Position numbers and translations under genes: made by a program. From Steromphala cineraria (Eukaryota; Mollusca; Gastropoda; Trochida; Trochidae): a stretch of DNA of 64,000 nucleotides. Each line of letters begins with the position of its first letter. Position 1 is the first letter of the stretch. The stretch spans positions 21,686,171-21,750,170 of the forward strand of contig OU744724.1 in the NCBI GenBank assembly GCA_916613615.1, written 5' to 3'. The notes beneath the pieces were generated by a model that was not told the origin of the DNA, made no database searches, and saw only the letters and a list, made by a program, of their open reading frames with translations. Shown piece by piece: positions 32,391 through 44,920 of the stretch.

Positions 32391-32737
32391 CATGATTCAC
32401 CTCCAACCCCAGTGGCCCTCGACACTTTCCCCAAACCCCTCCAACATTCGAGTGGTACCAGCGGCTCGGACCTATCATAACAAAACTAAAAACATTAAAA
32501 AACCCTCGAGTCGACGATCTAGCTTGCGATGGGGGTCGGGGTGTCCATATATCCGTCAGACGGGGGGTTGGCAGATTTATTCCTGGGTAATAAAGGGAGC
32601 ATGATCCGTATCGCGACCCACACGAGTATTGTTTCTCTTTCTAACCACTTCACCTGTCGACAGGCAGAAGGGCTGGCGATAATCCAAATCCACAGCAATT
32701 GCTTATGTATAATCAACAAAATAGGTTTAGCACTTAT
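32391..32737. promoter_or_regulatory. Balanced island, enhancer-like
   Basis: It contains CTCGAGTCGACGATC, GGGGGTCGGGG, CACTTCACCTGTCGACAGGC (with an internal CCTGTCGACAGG palindrome) and GGCGATAATCC (a Bicoid/OTX-type TAATCC core). Open frames on both strands (60-90 codons) are not recognisable. Confidence 0.35.
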
Positions 32738-33161
32738 AAATATACAATTAACAATATACTCATTTAAATATTCAAATCTTAAACTTGAAATTATAGAGGG
32801 TATTTAGTGTCATAAACTGCTTTCACTTGTTTGTTGCAAGTATATTATGACCGAAAAAGTTAAGTACTACCAAATTTACAAATTAAATTATATATTCGTC
32901 TAATTTTTAAACCTTAAACTTGCAATAATAAAGGGTCTTTACTATCATAAGGTGTTCTTACCTCTTTCTTGAAAGTATACTATGACAAAAATGTTAATGA
33001 CCAGCAAATATACAATTCACATTAGATATATATCTAAACATATAAAATTAAACTTGCAATATAGAGAGTATTTATTTTCAGAACATCGGAAGAATTCGCT
33101 ATCATAAGATATTATCACCTGTTTATGGTTATTATACTCCGACAAAAAAGTTAAGGACCAC
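32738..33161. repeat. Diverged ~135 bp tandem repeat, 3 units
   Basis: Units start at about 32738, 32873 and 33006. In each the same landmarks recur in order: AATATACAATT or AATTTACAAATT; TTAAACTTG; a GGGTATTTA- or GGGTCTTTA-like step; CATAA; TTCAC or TTACC; ATACT or ATATT; TGAC; AAAAAGTTAA; and ACCA. The third unit carries about 20 extra bases (AGAACATCGGAAGAATTCG). Confidence 0.75.
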
Positions 33162-33238
33162 ACTATTTCATGATTTGAGTCATAATTTATCATAATATGA
33201 AATATAGAATATTTTGATGATGAAAGTAGTATGTAGTA

Positions 33239-33412
33239 CAGTAGAACACGGATATAGTGAACTCCAAGGGACCAACGAATTTAGTTGGCTATATCCGGTG
33301 TTCCCTACTCGCGTTTAGCTGTCATAAAAAGGCCTTTTGAGCGGACTTAAAATTTTTTTCGTTATATCAAATTGTTTGTTATATCCGAGTTCGCTATATC
33401 CGTGTTCTACTG
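33239..33412. mobile_element. Complete pogo-like MITE, 174 bp, TA target duplication
   Basis: The terminal inverted repeats CAGTAGAACACGGATATAG then T or C and GAACTC match over 26 bp with one mismatch. The element is flanked by TA on both sides (33237-33238 and 33413-33414). CAGT termini with TA duplications are typical of the pogo/Tigger branch of Tc1/mariner. It encodes no transposase, so it would have been moved in trans. A truncated copy lies at 2189-2253. Confidence 0.88.
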
Positions 33413-33578
33413 TATATTTGTTTCAGTAAAGCAACATTCTACAAAAGTAACTTGGGTTTTACCATTTGTTTTATGAGAAGATGTTATCAGATAACACATG
33501 CTTCATATACGAATACAATTTACAATAATATTCTAATGAGTAGTTTGCAATAAAAAAGCACAAGCATCCTTTTTTGAG

Positions 33579-33870
33579 AAAAGGATGTGGTGTATATGTA
33601 TTTTATAATAAAAAGGATGCGGTGTATATGTATGTTATATTCAAAAGGATGTGATGTGTATGTATATTATGATTAATAGGATGTGGTGTATATATATATG
33701 TTATATCTAAAAGGATGTGGTGTGTATGTATGTTATAATTAAAAGGATGTGGTGTGTATATATATGTTATAATTAAAAGGATGTGGTGTGCATGTATGTT
33801 GTAATTAAAAGGATGTGGTGTGTATGTATGTTACAATTAAAAGTATGTATGTGGTATGTATGTTGTAATT
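33579..33870. repeat. ~32 bp minisatellite, about 9 units
   Basis: The unit is close to AAAAGGATGTGGTGTGTATG followed by TATGTTATAATT. Units differ by small substitutions and (TA)n length changes; the last is shortened. Confidence 0.95.
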
Positions 33871-35480
33871 ATAAAGGGTACGAAATATAAAATTTATTAT
33901 TTTAATTATCAATATGTTTATGTATTGTGCATTTAGGAAAATGTCTACTCTCTTTCTCGATAGATGTTTTTCTTCCCTCATTAACCAGTAAATTTAACAA
34001 CCACAAATAATATTTTTCAAACATTATTCTAAAATAACATACTGTTATTATTGATGGAAAGTTTTCTGGATGAAGTAAAGTTTAAAAGGTACAGTGATAT
34101 TCATTTCGTTAACTAGACTTCCAATCTGAGCGGAGCTGATCTATTTCTTGAAGACGCATTCAAGAAGAGAATGTCACTTTTTCTATTAATGTGGAAACTG
34201 GACACCATTAATTACAGCAGTAAGAACGTAATAATGAACCATTATAACATAAATGAACCAAATACACCATCCTATTGGTCTTTTTGTTTTCACACAAAAT
34301 AATCCGGTTGTCTTTTCCAGTCATATTGACTCTTAATATATATGTATTTATATTGTTCATGAATTTGAATTTGGAAAATTGACATAGTTGTTGAGACTAA
34401 AAAACGTTAAAGGAATGGAATATTCCTTGTTTTTTATTTTTTAGGATGGTACTGAAATCATATTTTATGGTAATTTGGTGGGCATTATCCCGACAGCGCA
34501 CTCGACTTGCATTGTAAATCAAAACTTCACAATACAATACTACACTTTGACTGTTTGGGTGAACTGATGTTAAAATAAAGCAATTTCAAAACCTGCAATT
34601 TGGTTTATGCTTTATTATTGATATACAGAAAAGTCATAAATCAAAATCCACGTTGACATGCATTAAAACCAGTTTGACATACATTTTACTCTAAAAGTCT
34701 CCTAAAATTAAAAATTGAATGACTTAATTATGTGAACTATAAAAAAGATTGTTTTCAATAATTACAAAGCTACGTAGCAGATTTAATCTTTGTGTCAGTT
34801 AAAGTTACACAAGTTGGCATCCTGACTCTAAGTTAACCTTCTGATGTTTTAAGTGAAGATGTTGTAACTAGGATGGTGCAGCTTAAAATTATTTTGTCAT
34901 CAAGCTTTTCAATATCCTCGTATTCATGTAAACTATCAATTCATACCCTCCTCGTTGATTCACAAAGATTAAATAGCAAGTTGTCGTGTGGATACTTATA
35001 TAGACATCCTGTCTTTCGGTGGAGCTTACGGAAAAGAATTGAAATGATAAGATTATACCTGTTTATAGTTTTCTATTTTTCAGATTTACTTACAGATTTT
35101 TTTTTAATTACTTATATTGATATACGACAATGAATAACATTAACAAAGTGTTCTTTCTGATTTTTTAATTAAAATAACATCTTCCAAAAGTAGTTCTTTG
35201 ATGTTTTAGACCAACTATTACAGTGTCTAGCAGTTCAACAATTTATCTTATCGATTCAGTGCTGAATGCAAAATAGCCTTAAACGTCAGTTTTCAAATTT
35301 TAAATCGTTTCAGGCCTAATCATAACGGATGCCAGTCATTATTGACAATAACAGTTTGGTAACAAAATACCGCTTTACGAATTTCGGCAAATTTCTCACA
35401 AATGATGGTAATTTAGTGTTGGGGTTTCTAAATTGTTGTCAAAACTGTAGCAAGTTAACGAAAATGACAAACTAAAACGT
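33871..35480. other. AT-rich, no gene recognised
   Basis: An 86-codon plus-strand frame at 34873-35133 starts at an ATG and has a hydrophobic C-terminal half, but it sits in low-GC sequence with no motif. Confidence 0.5.
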
Positions 35481-35690
35481 TTGAGACACAAACCTTCAAT
35501 TGTCTCCACGGGACGCAGAGACACAAAATGGTATCGTGAAAAGGATAAAGGACGGATTGGCTGATTTTCGCCGGAGGAGACAGTTAAATGAGGATGAAAT
35601 AGCGAGAAGAACAAACCCCGCGTCTTTCATTCTGCCATTAAAAGCGATAAAACGAGGCGAGAAGAACATCACCCTGTTGTAGTCATGAAG
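35481..35690 (+). other. Balanced island with a charged 60-codon open frame
   Basis: The frame from 35500 to TAG (35680-35682) reads SPRDAETQNGIVKRIKDGLA, then DFRRRRQLNEDEIARRTNPA. This highly charged segment would suit a coding exon, but no ATG or clear acceptor opens it. The DNA also holds GGATTGGCTGATTTTCGCC, AGAAGAACAAACC and GCCATTAAAAGCGATAAA, typical of conserved regulatory elements, and shares a layout with 61560-61625. Confidence 0.25.
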
Positions 35691-36130
35691 TGAGGAAACT
35701 TGATAGGACGGAATCGCTTGTTTCTCAACTTCGTCAACTAAGTTACCGCTTTCTTCCTGATCCCTTTCTTTCTAACGTATTAGGTTTTTGATTTTTCATA
35801 GAAACAGAATGCTGTCAGATATCAGGGCTGTCTATTGAAGCTTGAACCGACTCCGATATCACAGAAGAGCGAAAGGGGCCGCTGACAGAAGCATTGCAGA
35901 TTTGGATGCGCGCGCCGATCATGAGCCCAGCCCCGCAGCAAGCAGGCTGTCCGGGAGCTAATTGGGTGGGCGGGGCATAATGTTCAGTTTCAATTTACAC
36001 CGTTTGTTCGCAGAATTTCCTCGCGCTATGATTAATTCATCAACACCGGCAGTGAATTAAAGTAAATCTCCCGCTGTTATTGAATAGAGGCCGGGCTGCA
36101 ATCAAACAGAACCCTGTGTTAGATATAAGC
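35691..36130. promoter_or_regulatory. Strong enhancer-like island
   Basis: Abrupt rise in GC between AT-rich flanks. Landmarks are GGATGCGCGCGCC at about 35905, GGGTGGGCGGGGC (SP/KLF) at about 35964 next to GAGCTAATTGGG, ATGATTAATTCATCAACACC, CAGTGAATTAAAG and GGGCTGCAATCAAACAG. Paired TAAT cores with GC-box and CAAT-type motifs recall conserved non-coding elements of developmental genes. Confidence 0.4.
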
Positions 36131-37560
36131 CTCCCTGTATAGCACAACTTGTCCCCCTCACAATGGCACCGCTTGCCAATTTCTACATCATCTTCGTAAT
36201 TTCATTTCTACTCTCATCCAAACGCTTCAACTCTTTGCATGGAAATTAAAATGTTCATGCTGTAGGGAAATTAGACTTAGAGAAATTAGATGGATCGCAA
36301 AATGTCCAAATTGAACAGACAATGAGAGCAAATTGTGCACGGGATAACTGGCTTAAGCACAGAATCAACAGAAGACGACAAATTACATAGATTTTCTCAA
36401 TGACACGTGCTAAATGGCCTGATTGAAGCTGGACACCTCCTGATTCAACTTACTTATCTCCTGCTCCGTATGTATAGCCATTGATGAGGGGCGTCTCACC
36501 CCCAATGGATGTCCAGCGTTATGACGGAAGGGTCAGGGGAAATCATTTACCCCCATTGTCCCCCTCCCAATCTGAACGCTGCTTCAGAGTGACCCGAAAT
36601 ACTACAAGAGTGGTTGGGAGTGTGAGTAGTGGACGTCGTTTACTGCTCGAGTTGTTCCCTGATTGCAGCCTGAGTGTCGACGTTTTGTGGACGGTGTCAC
36701 TGGCTACGTTACAGAGTCTTTAGACGGGGATTAGTTGAGTGGCGCTCTCTCCATATCCATTTCCGAAACCTGAAGAAATATCTCCTTCAAATCTTTTTTA
36801 TAAAACATCGTAAATCGTTCAATCCACTTTTTTTCGAATTCCAAATGTTTTTAAAAACTGTGATTTTTTTGTGATGTTTTATGTTGTTTTATATAACATA
36901 ATTTGACATTTAGTCAAAAATCCTTTCTAATATGGAAAATTAATGCAAGAATCTTGTGCACGAGTTCCGCAGTGTAATTGTCCCCGTTAATAAAATACAA
37001 ACATTTTCTGGTGCAAACAGTTACGCCGTAAGTGGACATACTGTTGTGTTTTGTAACGGTCTGGTAAAACAACATTGACGTTATCACTCTATCCAAAATG
37101 AACACAGCGAACGAATTTCATAATACTTCTTTTTGGTTTTTTTAGTATATCATAATTGTAAGATAGAGGCGGATTGTTATTTTTACCGTAACTAGCTATT
37201 TCACGACAGAAAATTCTCCATTTCAATCTAACATTTACTTTGGTTTTAAATTGATAATCAAACATTTCTCCCTTATCTTAAAATCATATCAAGTTCATTT
37301 CAAACTTTCAAACATGGTCTTTAAATCTAACATCGATGTTATTCTCATTACTTTGAGTGACAGGTCCCTAGATTGTTCACGATAGGTTTTAATAATAATA
37401 AACTCTATCCCCGTCACACGCTCAAACGCCTAAGACAATGAATATTAATCCCGCTTATCCCCTTTAAGAGGAGAAATTTTAATGATAAAATCAAAATGCT
37501 CTTCATTTTAGCAAGGTACACATTTCAGCCAGGGATTATGTTTTCTTTGTCCAATGGTAG
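36131..37560. other. Mixed: a second small island, then AT-rich DNA
   Basis: At 36420-36760 the composition is balanced, with open frames of 66-80 codons (36481-36723 and 36674-36874) that have no recognised domain. The remainder is AT-rich. Confidence 0.4.
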
Positions 37561-38500
37561 TTAAAACGAACACCTGGCCTCTGTAATGGCATGAAATATT
37601 CATACGCGAGGCGGAAGTGTTTGCGGACAAGACGTGAAGTGGTCAGTAAGAGGTTTACGGAGGGCAGACTTACTATCTACACTTGCCCCTCCCCGGTACT
37701 TAACGCTGGGGGTAGAACACTCGATCCCCCACAACTTTGTCTATAAACTCCTCTAGCAATACCCACCAGACGTGTTAGGCTACTGTAAGGTTATAGGTAT
37801 GTTTTGAAGAGAGACGACGAATGCTGTTATTTGGACGAAGGGACTTCAGTTATATATTTCTGGACACATATATCCATGTTAGAATAGAATAAACGATGGT
37901 GGGTTCTTTTGAAGACAAAAGACGAAAGAAAGTTCAAGACAATATATAGAATAGGGAAAACGAAATAAAACACTGATGGACATTTACCTGCTTGAAGGAT
38001 TAAACGTCATATTTCAAACTTGCAAGGTCAAATGCTGATCAAATCAAAAGTCGTACTGAAGTATTTCAAAGCTTTGAAAAAGTATGAACTACACTTTAAT
38101 TCTATGTCAAACATGATTTTGGTACGTTGCTTCTTAAGGCGATATCAAGTCGTGGATCAGATGTCCGTCTTAGATAAAGTAATGTTGTAACTCTCACTAA
38201 AATATGACCGAAGGGTTAAAACAAGACAAGCCAATGTATTGACATGACGTGAATACCGCTTGTCCGATGCATGTTAATGTTGCAGCTTTTACTCTAGATC
38301 ACGTCGGTTGCACTTCCACATGACCTTTGTTAAATAACTTCGTTAATCTTATATGAAGCAATGGAAGGGATAAAACAGATTGTTTATAATCTCAATAAAC
38401 AAATCCTATTTTTTATAGTTGGATACCCTAGATATGTATAACCTTTAATTCACGTATCACTACCAGTGAAGTTCAGTAATAACGGGGACGGTTCGTCACA
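37561..38500. other. Short balanced block, then no feature
   Basis: At 37561-37760 ACACCTGGCC, CGCGAGGCGGAAGTG (ETS-type GGAAGT) and CCCCTCCCCGG occur together. AT-rich DNA follows without a gene. Confidence 0.4.
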
Positions 38501-38520
38501 AAATGGGTAACTACCCATTT
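38501..38520. repeat. Near-perfect 20 bp palindrome
   Basis: AAATGGGTA and TACCCATTT are separated by only AC. It is followed at about 38523-38545 by a short (TTTGAAA)n repeat. It could be a paired binding site or a cruciform-prone sequence. Confidence 0.85.
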
Positions 38521-38790
38521 GCTTTGAAATTTGAAATTTGAAATCTCGACACCATTTGAGATAAATAAACGTGGCAGCATGTCAGTACATAACGCAACGT
38601 CAAGGATGTCATATTGTTTTATTCTTATAATTCAGACTCGTATAAACAAAATTTCATGATTCAACAAGCTTAAACATGTATACAATAGATGACTTTCGAG
38701 AACAAACAATACTTTCCTCTGCTAGTATATCTGATCAATCATAGTCCTCAAACATACATCTACAACAAGTAATTGTCACAAACGTGACCA

Positions 38791-39529
38791 TGTCCCCCGC
38801 CGCAATCAAGAATATTTCATTCAATTGTTATTATTCTTATGAAAATGTCATTGGTTTTCAGCATCTTTGACATGAAAGGTCACCCAAATTGATTGGCGTT
38901 TGCATATTCCGAAATAAAGATTAGTACAGATTGGTGCATGCATATTCTCCAAATGATTGGTACCAATTTGAAGATACTTAATACAATGGTTCACAAGATA
39001 TCGCGCCAACAACATTTAAAAAAACGGTCAAAATGATGTCATGGTCACCCAAATCAATTGGTGTTTCCGTATTATCCAGATGAAAAGTTTGAAGACTCAA
39101 GGTTGAAGGGTTCATGAGATATGGCGCTAACAATATTTTCAAAACTGGTCAAAGTCTCGCCGTGACCTTGAAAATGAGGTCAAGGTCACCGAAAACTTTT
39201 CAGGTCTGCGTATTCCCCAGATGAAGACTGGTACCAAGTTTGAAGATTCTAGGTTGAGTGGGGTTCATTAGGTGTCGCGCTAACAACATTTTCAAAACTG
39301 GTCAAAGTCTCGCTGTGACCTTGAAAATGAGGTCAAGGTCACCGAAAACTTTTCAGGTCTGCGTATTCCCCAGATGAAGACTGGTACCAAGTTTGAAGAT
39401 TCTAGGTTGAGCGGTTTATTAGATATCGCACTAACAAGAAGCGGGACGGACGGACGTGCGGACGGATGGACGGACGTACGGAGCTGAATACTATGTCCCC
39501 CGCTCCCCGCTTCGCGGCGGCGGGGGACA
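38791..39529. mobile_element. Non-autonomous element of ~150 bp monomers with GTCCCCCGCCGC ends
   Basis: It starts TGTCCCCCGCCGC and ends with the reverse complement GCGGCGGGGGACA. Inside are four diverged monomers anchored by GGTCACC at 38878, 39043, 39184 and 39337; the last two are almost identical over about 150 bp. Landmarks of the monomer are CGTATTCCCCAGATGAAGAC, CTAACAACATTTTCAAAAC and TGACCTTGAAAATGAGGTC. A GGAC-rich tail (39440-39480) and a terminal GC hairpin (39494-39528) follow. I recall very similar repeats from bivalve and gastropod genomes; that is memory, not a search. The 136-codon minus-strand frame is an artefact. Confidence 0.85.
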
Positions 39530-40400
39530 ATAAAGCCTACAATCAGAAGTAATAAACAATCCATTACAAAGATGAGTAAACTACAGATGCAACGTTCTGA
39601 CAGTCCTGATCCTGTAAACCATTTTTTACCATCACACCTACATAATAAATGATGGAGGTGATACAAGCATCTACACTGAGTATATAATGAGTCAACCTTC
39701 AAGAATCTCTATGCCCTGAACAAACTTCACACTGTAAGTATGACTATAAGAAGGCATCAAGGCAGCCATCTGTATATAACCGATGCACCTTTGATGGTGT
39801 GAGTTATTTCCGTCAGAGCTGGAGGTGTGCTTGATGTAACACACGCGAGACATTACTTCCACATCCCCCTTCCCCCTGCAGCCATCTCCAGCCAGCATTC
39901 ATCTCTCACGTCCCCACAACATCATACAGTAATTGCTCGGCCTGCTTACCCTTCATTGAGGTGAAAAATCGTGTTTAATTGCTTCAACACCCAGATTTGC
40001 TCGTTATGCTAGGCCGACACGTTCCCTTTGGACATGCGCACTGATAAGCAACTATCCAGCACTGAACCCTGCCATGACCCGCCATCGGCAACTACGCTCG
40101 GCTGCTAGGTCTTCTTCCGCCAAATTTTACAAACTCTTTAGCGACGTTGTGCCTACCTCCCTCTCCCCATTTCTTGCACGTGGTGCCTGAGGGAGGGAGG
40201 GGCAATAATTAAGCTAATTCGGAGTGTAACATATTTGTTGCATTCTAGCGAGTAGCTCGATTATCACATCGGCACATTCTGAACACGGTGTCCACGCTAT
40301 TAGGGTAGAAGGCTCCACACCAACTTTGCTAGAAGCCAACTAAATGCGGTAATTGTGGACTAACTGTGAAACAATAACTGTCAGGAAACAAAGGTGTGAG
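39530..40400. other. Balanced, no gene recognised
   Basis: Three loosely CpG-bearing blocks (39780-39960, 40010-40200, 40240-40400) lie within moderately AT-rich DNA. The minus-strand 68-codon frame at 39692-39898 has no motif. Confidence 0.4.
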
Positions 40401-40980
40401 TCGTCGGACCTCACACATCACGGTTCTTCCCACGCGTCAGGGCAGAGAAGGTGAAATGAGCGAGTTTTCCAAATGGGTAAATCCTCCTCTTGGCAGTTGG
40501 AGTCATCTGCAGTTGTGGCATGGACGTGGACTACTGGAGGAAGGGTAATTACCCGGATGAGACAAACTTCGTGAGTTTCTCCTTGCCTTCGCCATCTTGC
40601 CACTGGGTAGATCTGTCACAACACCTAACATCGGAGTCAAAGACGACCTTTAATGTCGAAATAAAAGGCTTTGTTTTTGTGGTCGGCTTAGAAGGAAATT
40701 GTGACAAAGTAGGAAGACTGCTTTTATCGTTCCGCTGCCTAATCGGCCGCAATACCAGGCTCATGTTACATCTCCTCCTGGCGGCGTGGACAGGATCAAA
40801 GACGGCATCTACAATAGAGAAAACGGTGTTAGGATCTCCAGATGGTGGACTGGGCAGGGGGTGGAGTAAGGTGTGTGGGGCGCTGAGGGTAGCAGTGGAC
40901 GCCCGGTGGGACGGAGGGAGGGAGGGGAGGGCTCCACTTGTGTGGTATCCTGTCATCAGATCTATAAAAAAATGATGCGA
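40401..40980 (+). other. Balanced island with long open frames on both strands
   Basis: A plus frame of 151 codons from ATG 40520 (MDVDYWRKGNYPDETNFVSF) and a minus frame of 164 codons (40549-41043) overlap almost completely. At most one can be real, and neither is recognised. The plus frame has the more protein-like start but ends in Gly/Arg-rich translation of the G tract at 40905-40930 (GGGAGGGAGGGGAGGG, a potential G-quadruplex). Confidence 0.25.
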
Positions 40981-43890
40981 CAAGGTTGTCAAATTTATCA
41001 TAATAAGGAAGTTGTCTTCAATCTTTAAAAAAATGAACTGCATTCACCAAGGGTCCCCGCCCGCTTCCCCACGAGCTTCTTCTAGTTAGACAGCCTCCAC
41101 TATCCATTAAAATTCTTGATTCGACATTACCTAGGTGACATTGTATTATCATTACATATAAGGTCACGTTACTGTTGTTCGGATCCAACATGTTGTGGCT
41201 TCCAGGGAATTATTGGAATTTATATATTCAAATAAAGTTCTTAATTACCTCGACATATCGATCAGGATTTAATAAATATGTTAGAGAACATATGTTGTCA
41301 CTGTGTCTATAATTTAATTTTCTTTGTCTTTGCGTTCTACTAAATTTTTAATTTTTTTATTCAAAATATTAAATACAGATTTTGGAAGAAGAACTTTTCG
41401 ACGTTTTCGAAATGTCTTCATTCGACACTGTCTAGATAAAAACGTTTTCATTACACATCCAAAAAGATTTCCAATTGTTCAGAACAAAAAATGAGGTGAA
41501 TAAATACTATACAACTGTATTCACTGACTACCATTGCTATTTGTACTACAACTGTCTACCATTGGTCATTTCTTGCATACTATGAACAAACACGTTCTTG
41601 TAACCGCCGTTTTGTGCAATGTTTGGTAATAACTCATTATCTTATAGATAGAATTAAGTTCTTTTTTTATTCCTCAATACTACGTATAAAAAAAACGACA
41701 TACAGCTCATTGTTATCCTTAACCTTATTACTAATTAGTTGATTACTATATTGATTTTTTTCATTATAGACTTTTACAAAAATCAATGAATAATATTTTA
41801 CAAATATGTAGGTTATTTTACTACAGATTATTCAATAGGAACAAATTGTAAAGCTTGCTCTTTTCTTTCCCGATACACATTCAATGTGGCATGAAACCTT
41901 TTAAAGTGATTAAATGTTATATCTAACAATACAATTGGTTATTCTTTTTTGCAATTTTATCTTCGGCGCACAGTTGTATATTTTGTAAACCAAATTCATT
42001 AGACAAAACTTAGACAATGCACTGTTACAAATTAAAAAATCCTTCATACCTTTAAAAATCTACAATACTAAGTTAATATTCAAAGTGAAATGATATTAAT
42101 TTGAAATTGTGTTTTCCCATACACATGCATGTATGCTATGTTACGTATATCAACTTACTTAAGAATGTTCATTCTTATCTTATATATGCAAAGAGATATG
42201 GTCATCTATTGGTTTGCCTAGTTGATTAAATGTCAGTAGAACTCATCAATATCTTTATTTGTGTTAATACATTTAAATATTTTAACCTGTTTGCTGCCAC
42301 TTTATGAGTTGCTTATTCCCATGACATTTATTCCACTACTACTTTTACACTGTTCATTTGCTTTTATACACTGACATTTTGTATTTGTATCATGTTCATG
42401 TCACATGGATTTTGTCCACTGGACTGTGTACACTGCATATGATCTGATACCTTCAGATTTTAACATAATAATTCAAAACTTTATGTATCAAACATACCAA
42501 AATCATATACAAGTTATGAACTTTTACTTATATGCTTATAAAGTCTTGTTATCAAACATATCTATCACTGCTGAATAATCAAAATTGTGTATCTCTGTAA
42601 ATGCACGTACCATAACAGATAAGTGCCATCAAGGGTACCCTTCAATCGTGTCAATTGCTTTATCTACCTCTCCGTACGCGTGTATGTTTCATGTCACCTT
42701 GCTCTGGTCATGCTAACCTTTATGCTCAATCAGAGTGGGACAAATTATTTAAGAAACAAAAGTGTCTTTTACTTTATGAAAAAAAAATCAATTTTTCAAG
42801 AGGAATTTGACGTGTAATCATTTTATAGTTTAAAAAAAGACACGGTATTTTCACTGTTTCTGTACCGAAGACGTCTCTATTTTATCTCTGTATTGTGAAT
42901 AAGAAACTAGACCCATGGTTTTAGAATCATTTTAGGCAATTAAGGAACAACACAATGAAATAATTTATGTGAAAATGATATAAGAGGAAACAGAAATATT
43001 TAACTTTCTTAAAAGTGGAATAGTGAATAAGTTTAAACAGAAAAATTAAACCTTTTCATACATGGGCCAGAAATTAAACGCGAAACAAAGGCAAACCTTC
43101 CTATATAAATTAGCATTAAGAAATTATGCAACTTAAGAAATATGTATTCAAGTCATTACTGACTATATAGGGTAAGGAAAACGATGAAGTCATATTTTAG
43201 GGTTGAGTTCAGTTACATCGTCTCTGTATTTTTTAACAATGGCTTACTCTAAATGCTTGATACTTTTTAATGATCTATATGTATTATCCATTCCCTGGTC
43301 CAACAAAACAATAAGAGATAAACTGTTCAAAAATATTAACAAAGTTTAATGTTATCACACATGGAGCTTCAATGTTTGACAGCTGATATTTGTTATGGTA
43401 CAAAGACAGAAAAAAATCATTTCAGAATATTTTTATAATTATATAATATCATAATTATTATAATTAAATAAAATGTTTATGTTTGGGAATGATTGGATTT
43501 GTCTTTTGGTTTTGGTTGAAAGTTTGGATATGATAAAGTTGTCAATTGACGAAAGTTTGATCGCTTAAGAAATGGCTTAATGCATAGCACAATATTCGAA
43601 CACATAATTAATAGGTATATTTTTACAGATCAGTCTGAAACACACGCAATTCATAGGAAAAATATATGCAAACTTTACAATCTCTACATGTACAGAAAAT
43701 AGTTCAACAAGATTTTATCCAACAAGAGTTTCCAGATCGAATATTTATGAGCTGCCTTAAATTGTTAACCTTTCCAAAACGAAGTTTTATAAATTACAAA
43801 TCTGGATTTTCGGAATTACCGTTTTATTGCAAATAATTGAGGATACGATTTCAAAATGCAAACGTTTCAAATGAAAAGTTAACATGGTAA
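40981..43890. other. AT-rich desert, no gene recognised
   Basis: Nearly 3 kb with only one frame over 60 codons (42623-42817 plus, no motif). No tandem or inverted repeat was found by eye. Confidence 0.6.
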
Positions 43891-44110
43891 TTTGATTGAC
43901 TGATTAGCCCCAATTACACCGGCCAACAAGCTAATAGTCATATGCCCTCTTTTATCGCTTTGTGCGGAGCTAGAATCCAATTTACTCTGTGATCCAGAAC
44001 CGTCGCTTCATTCCAACCACAATCGATCCCTCCGCCGGCACCATCCGCCGATCAACCGCCAGCATCAATCAATCCGCGACAAAAGCGAGACCCCTCGTAC
44101 TAGCAAAGTC
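43891..44110. promoter_or_regulatory. Enhancer-like island with TALE/homeodomain-type sites
   Basis: It contains TTGATTGACTGATTAGCCCC, CCAATTACACCGGCC, AGCTAATAGTCATATG, TTTTATCGCTTTGTGC, AATCGATCCC and CATCAATCAATCC. The repeated TGATTGA/TCAATCA cores are PBX/MEIS-like. GC is high relative to both sides. Confidence 0.4.
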
Positions 44111-44920
44111 GACCTGTCTTTAATTGATGTCCATGAATATTTTGTGATATGATATACAATGATTGGTGTCTGTTTAGATGAAAACTGATCCCATTGTGGA
44201 AAAATTCGGAAACAATGAGATGATATGTAAAGACTGCTGTGTCCCGATGAAATTGAATGATGAAAACTTTGGAGAAATATCATGACTTTCTTTTCATTTG
44301 GATTTGGATTTAATCACTTTCGTATTAAAATATGTAAGTGTTTGTGTGATGTTGTTAAATTGTTTGCGTTGTTGATTATCTTATGTTGTTTTCGTTTCCT
44401 CTCTAGGGTTCTCGGCAAGTGAAAGAAGGAAATGAATATTGATATCAATGTTAATATACATATCAAAAATTATCAAATGAAATATATTATAGGGTTAAAA
44501 TGTTTATTTATGTATGAGCGTTTTGATAACTGAAATACTTGACTATGTATTTTTAAAAGATTTTTTTAGGACAGAAACAGTGTATTTTTTATGGATATGT
44601 TTTAAATCTTCACTGAGAACATAGATTAAATCAAATAAAATATTTTCTTGCATAGAAACGGAACATATTTAGAAATAATATCAAGAAGAAAAATATGAAG
44701 TTTCAAATTCAAAATTTGTTCAAAAAAAGATAAAACATCTTTCATCTGAAAGATGTGCGATTTTCCAAAAACTTCTGAAAATTTCTTTCCAATTTACAAA
44801 AATACAAATCTGATCAAAATCTCGGTATTGATTTCATGAAAATCTGCTTTGAAGTTCATTCATGTAACTCAGTAAGGAAGTGGATATTGTTTTTTCTCAA
44901 AACGTTTCTTTTGCAGTATT
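44111..44920. other. AT-rich, nothing recognised
   Basis: A small near-palindrome, CATCTTTCATCTGAAAGATG, at about 44735-44754 is the only structure noted. Confidence 0.5.

Noticed and set aside
39292..39702. 136-codon minus-strand frame
   Set aside because: It is translated from the monomeric mobile element, including its GGAC tail.
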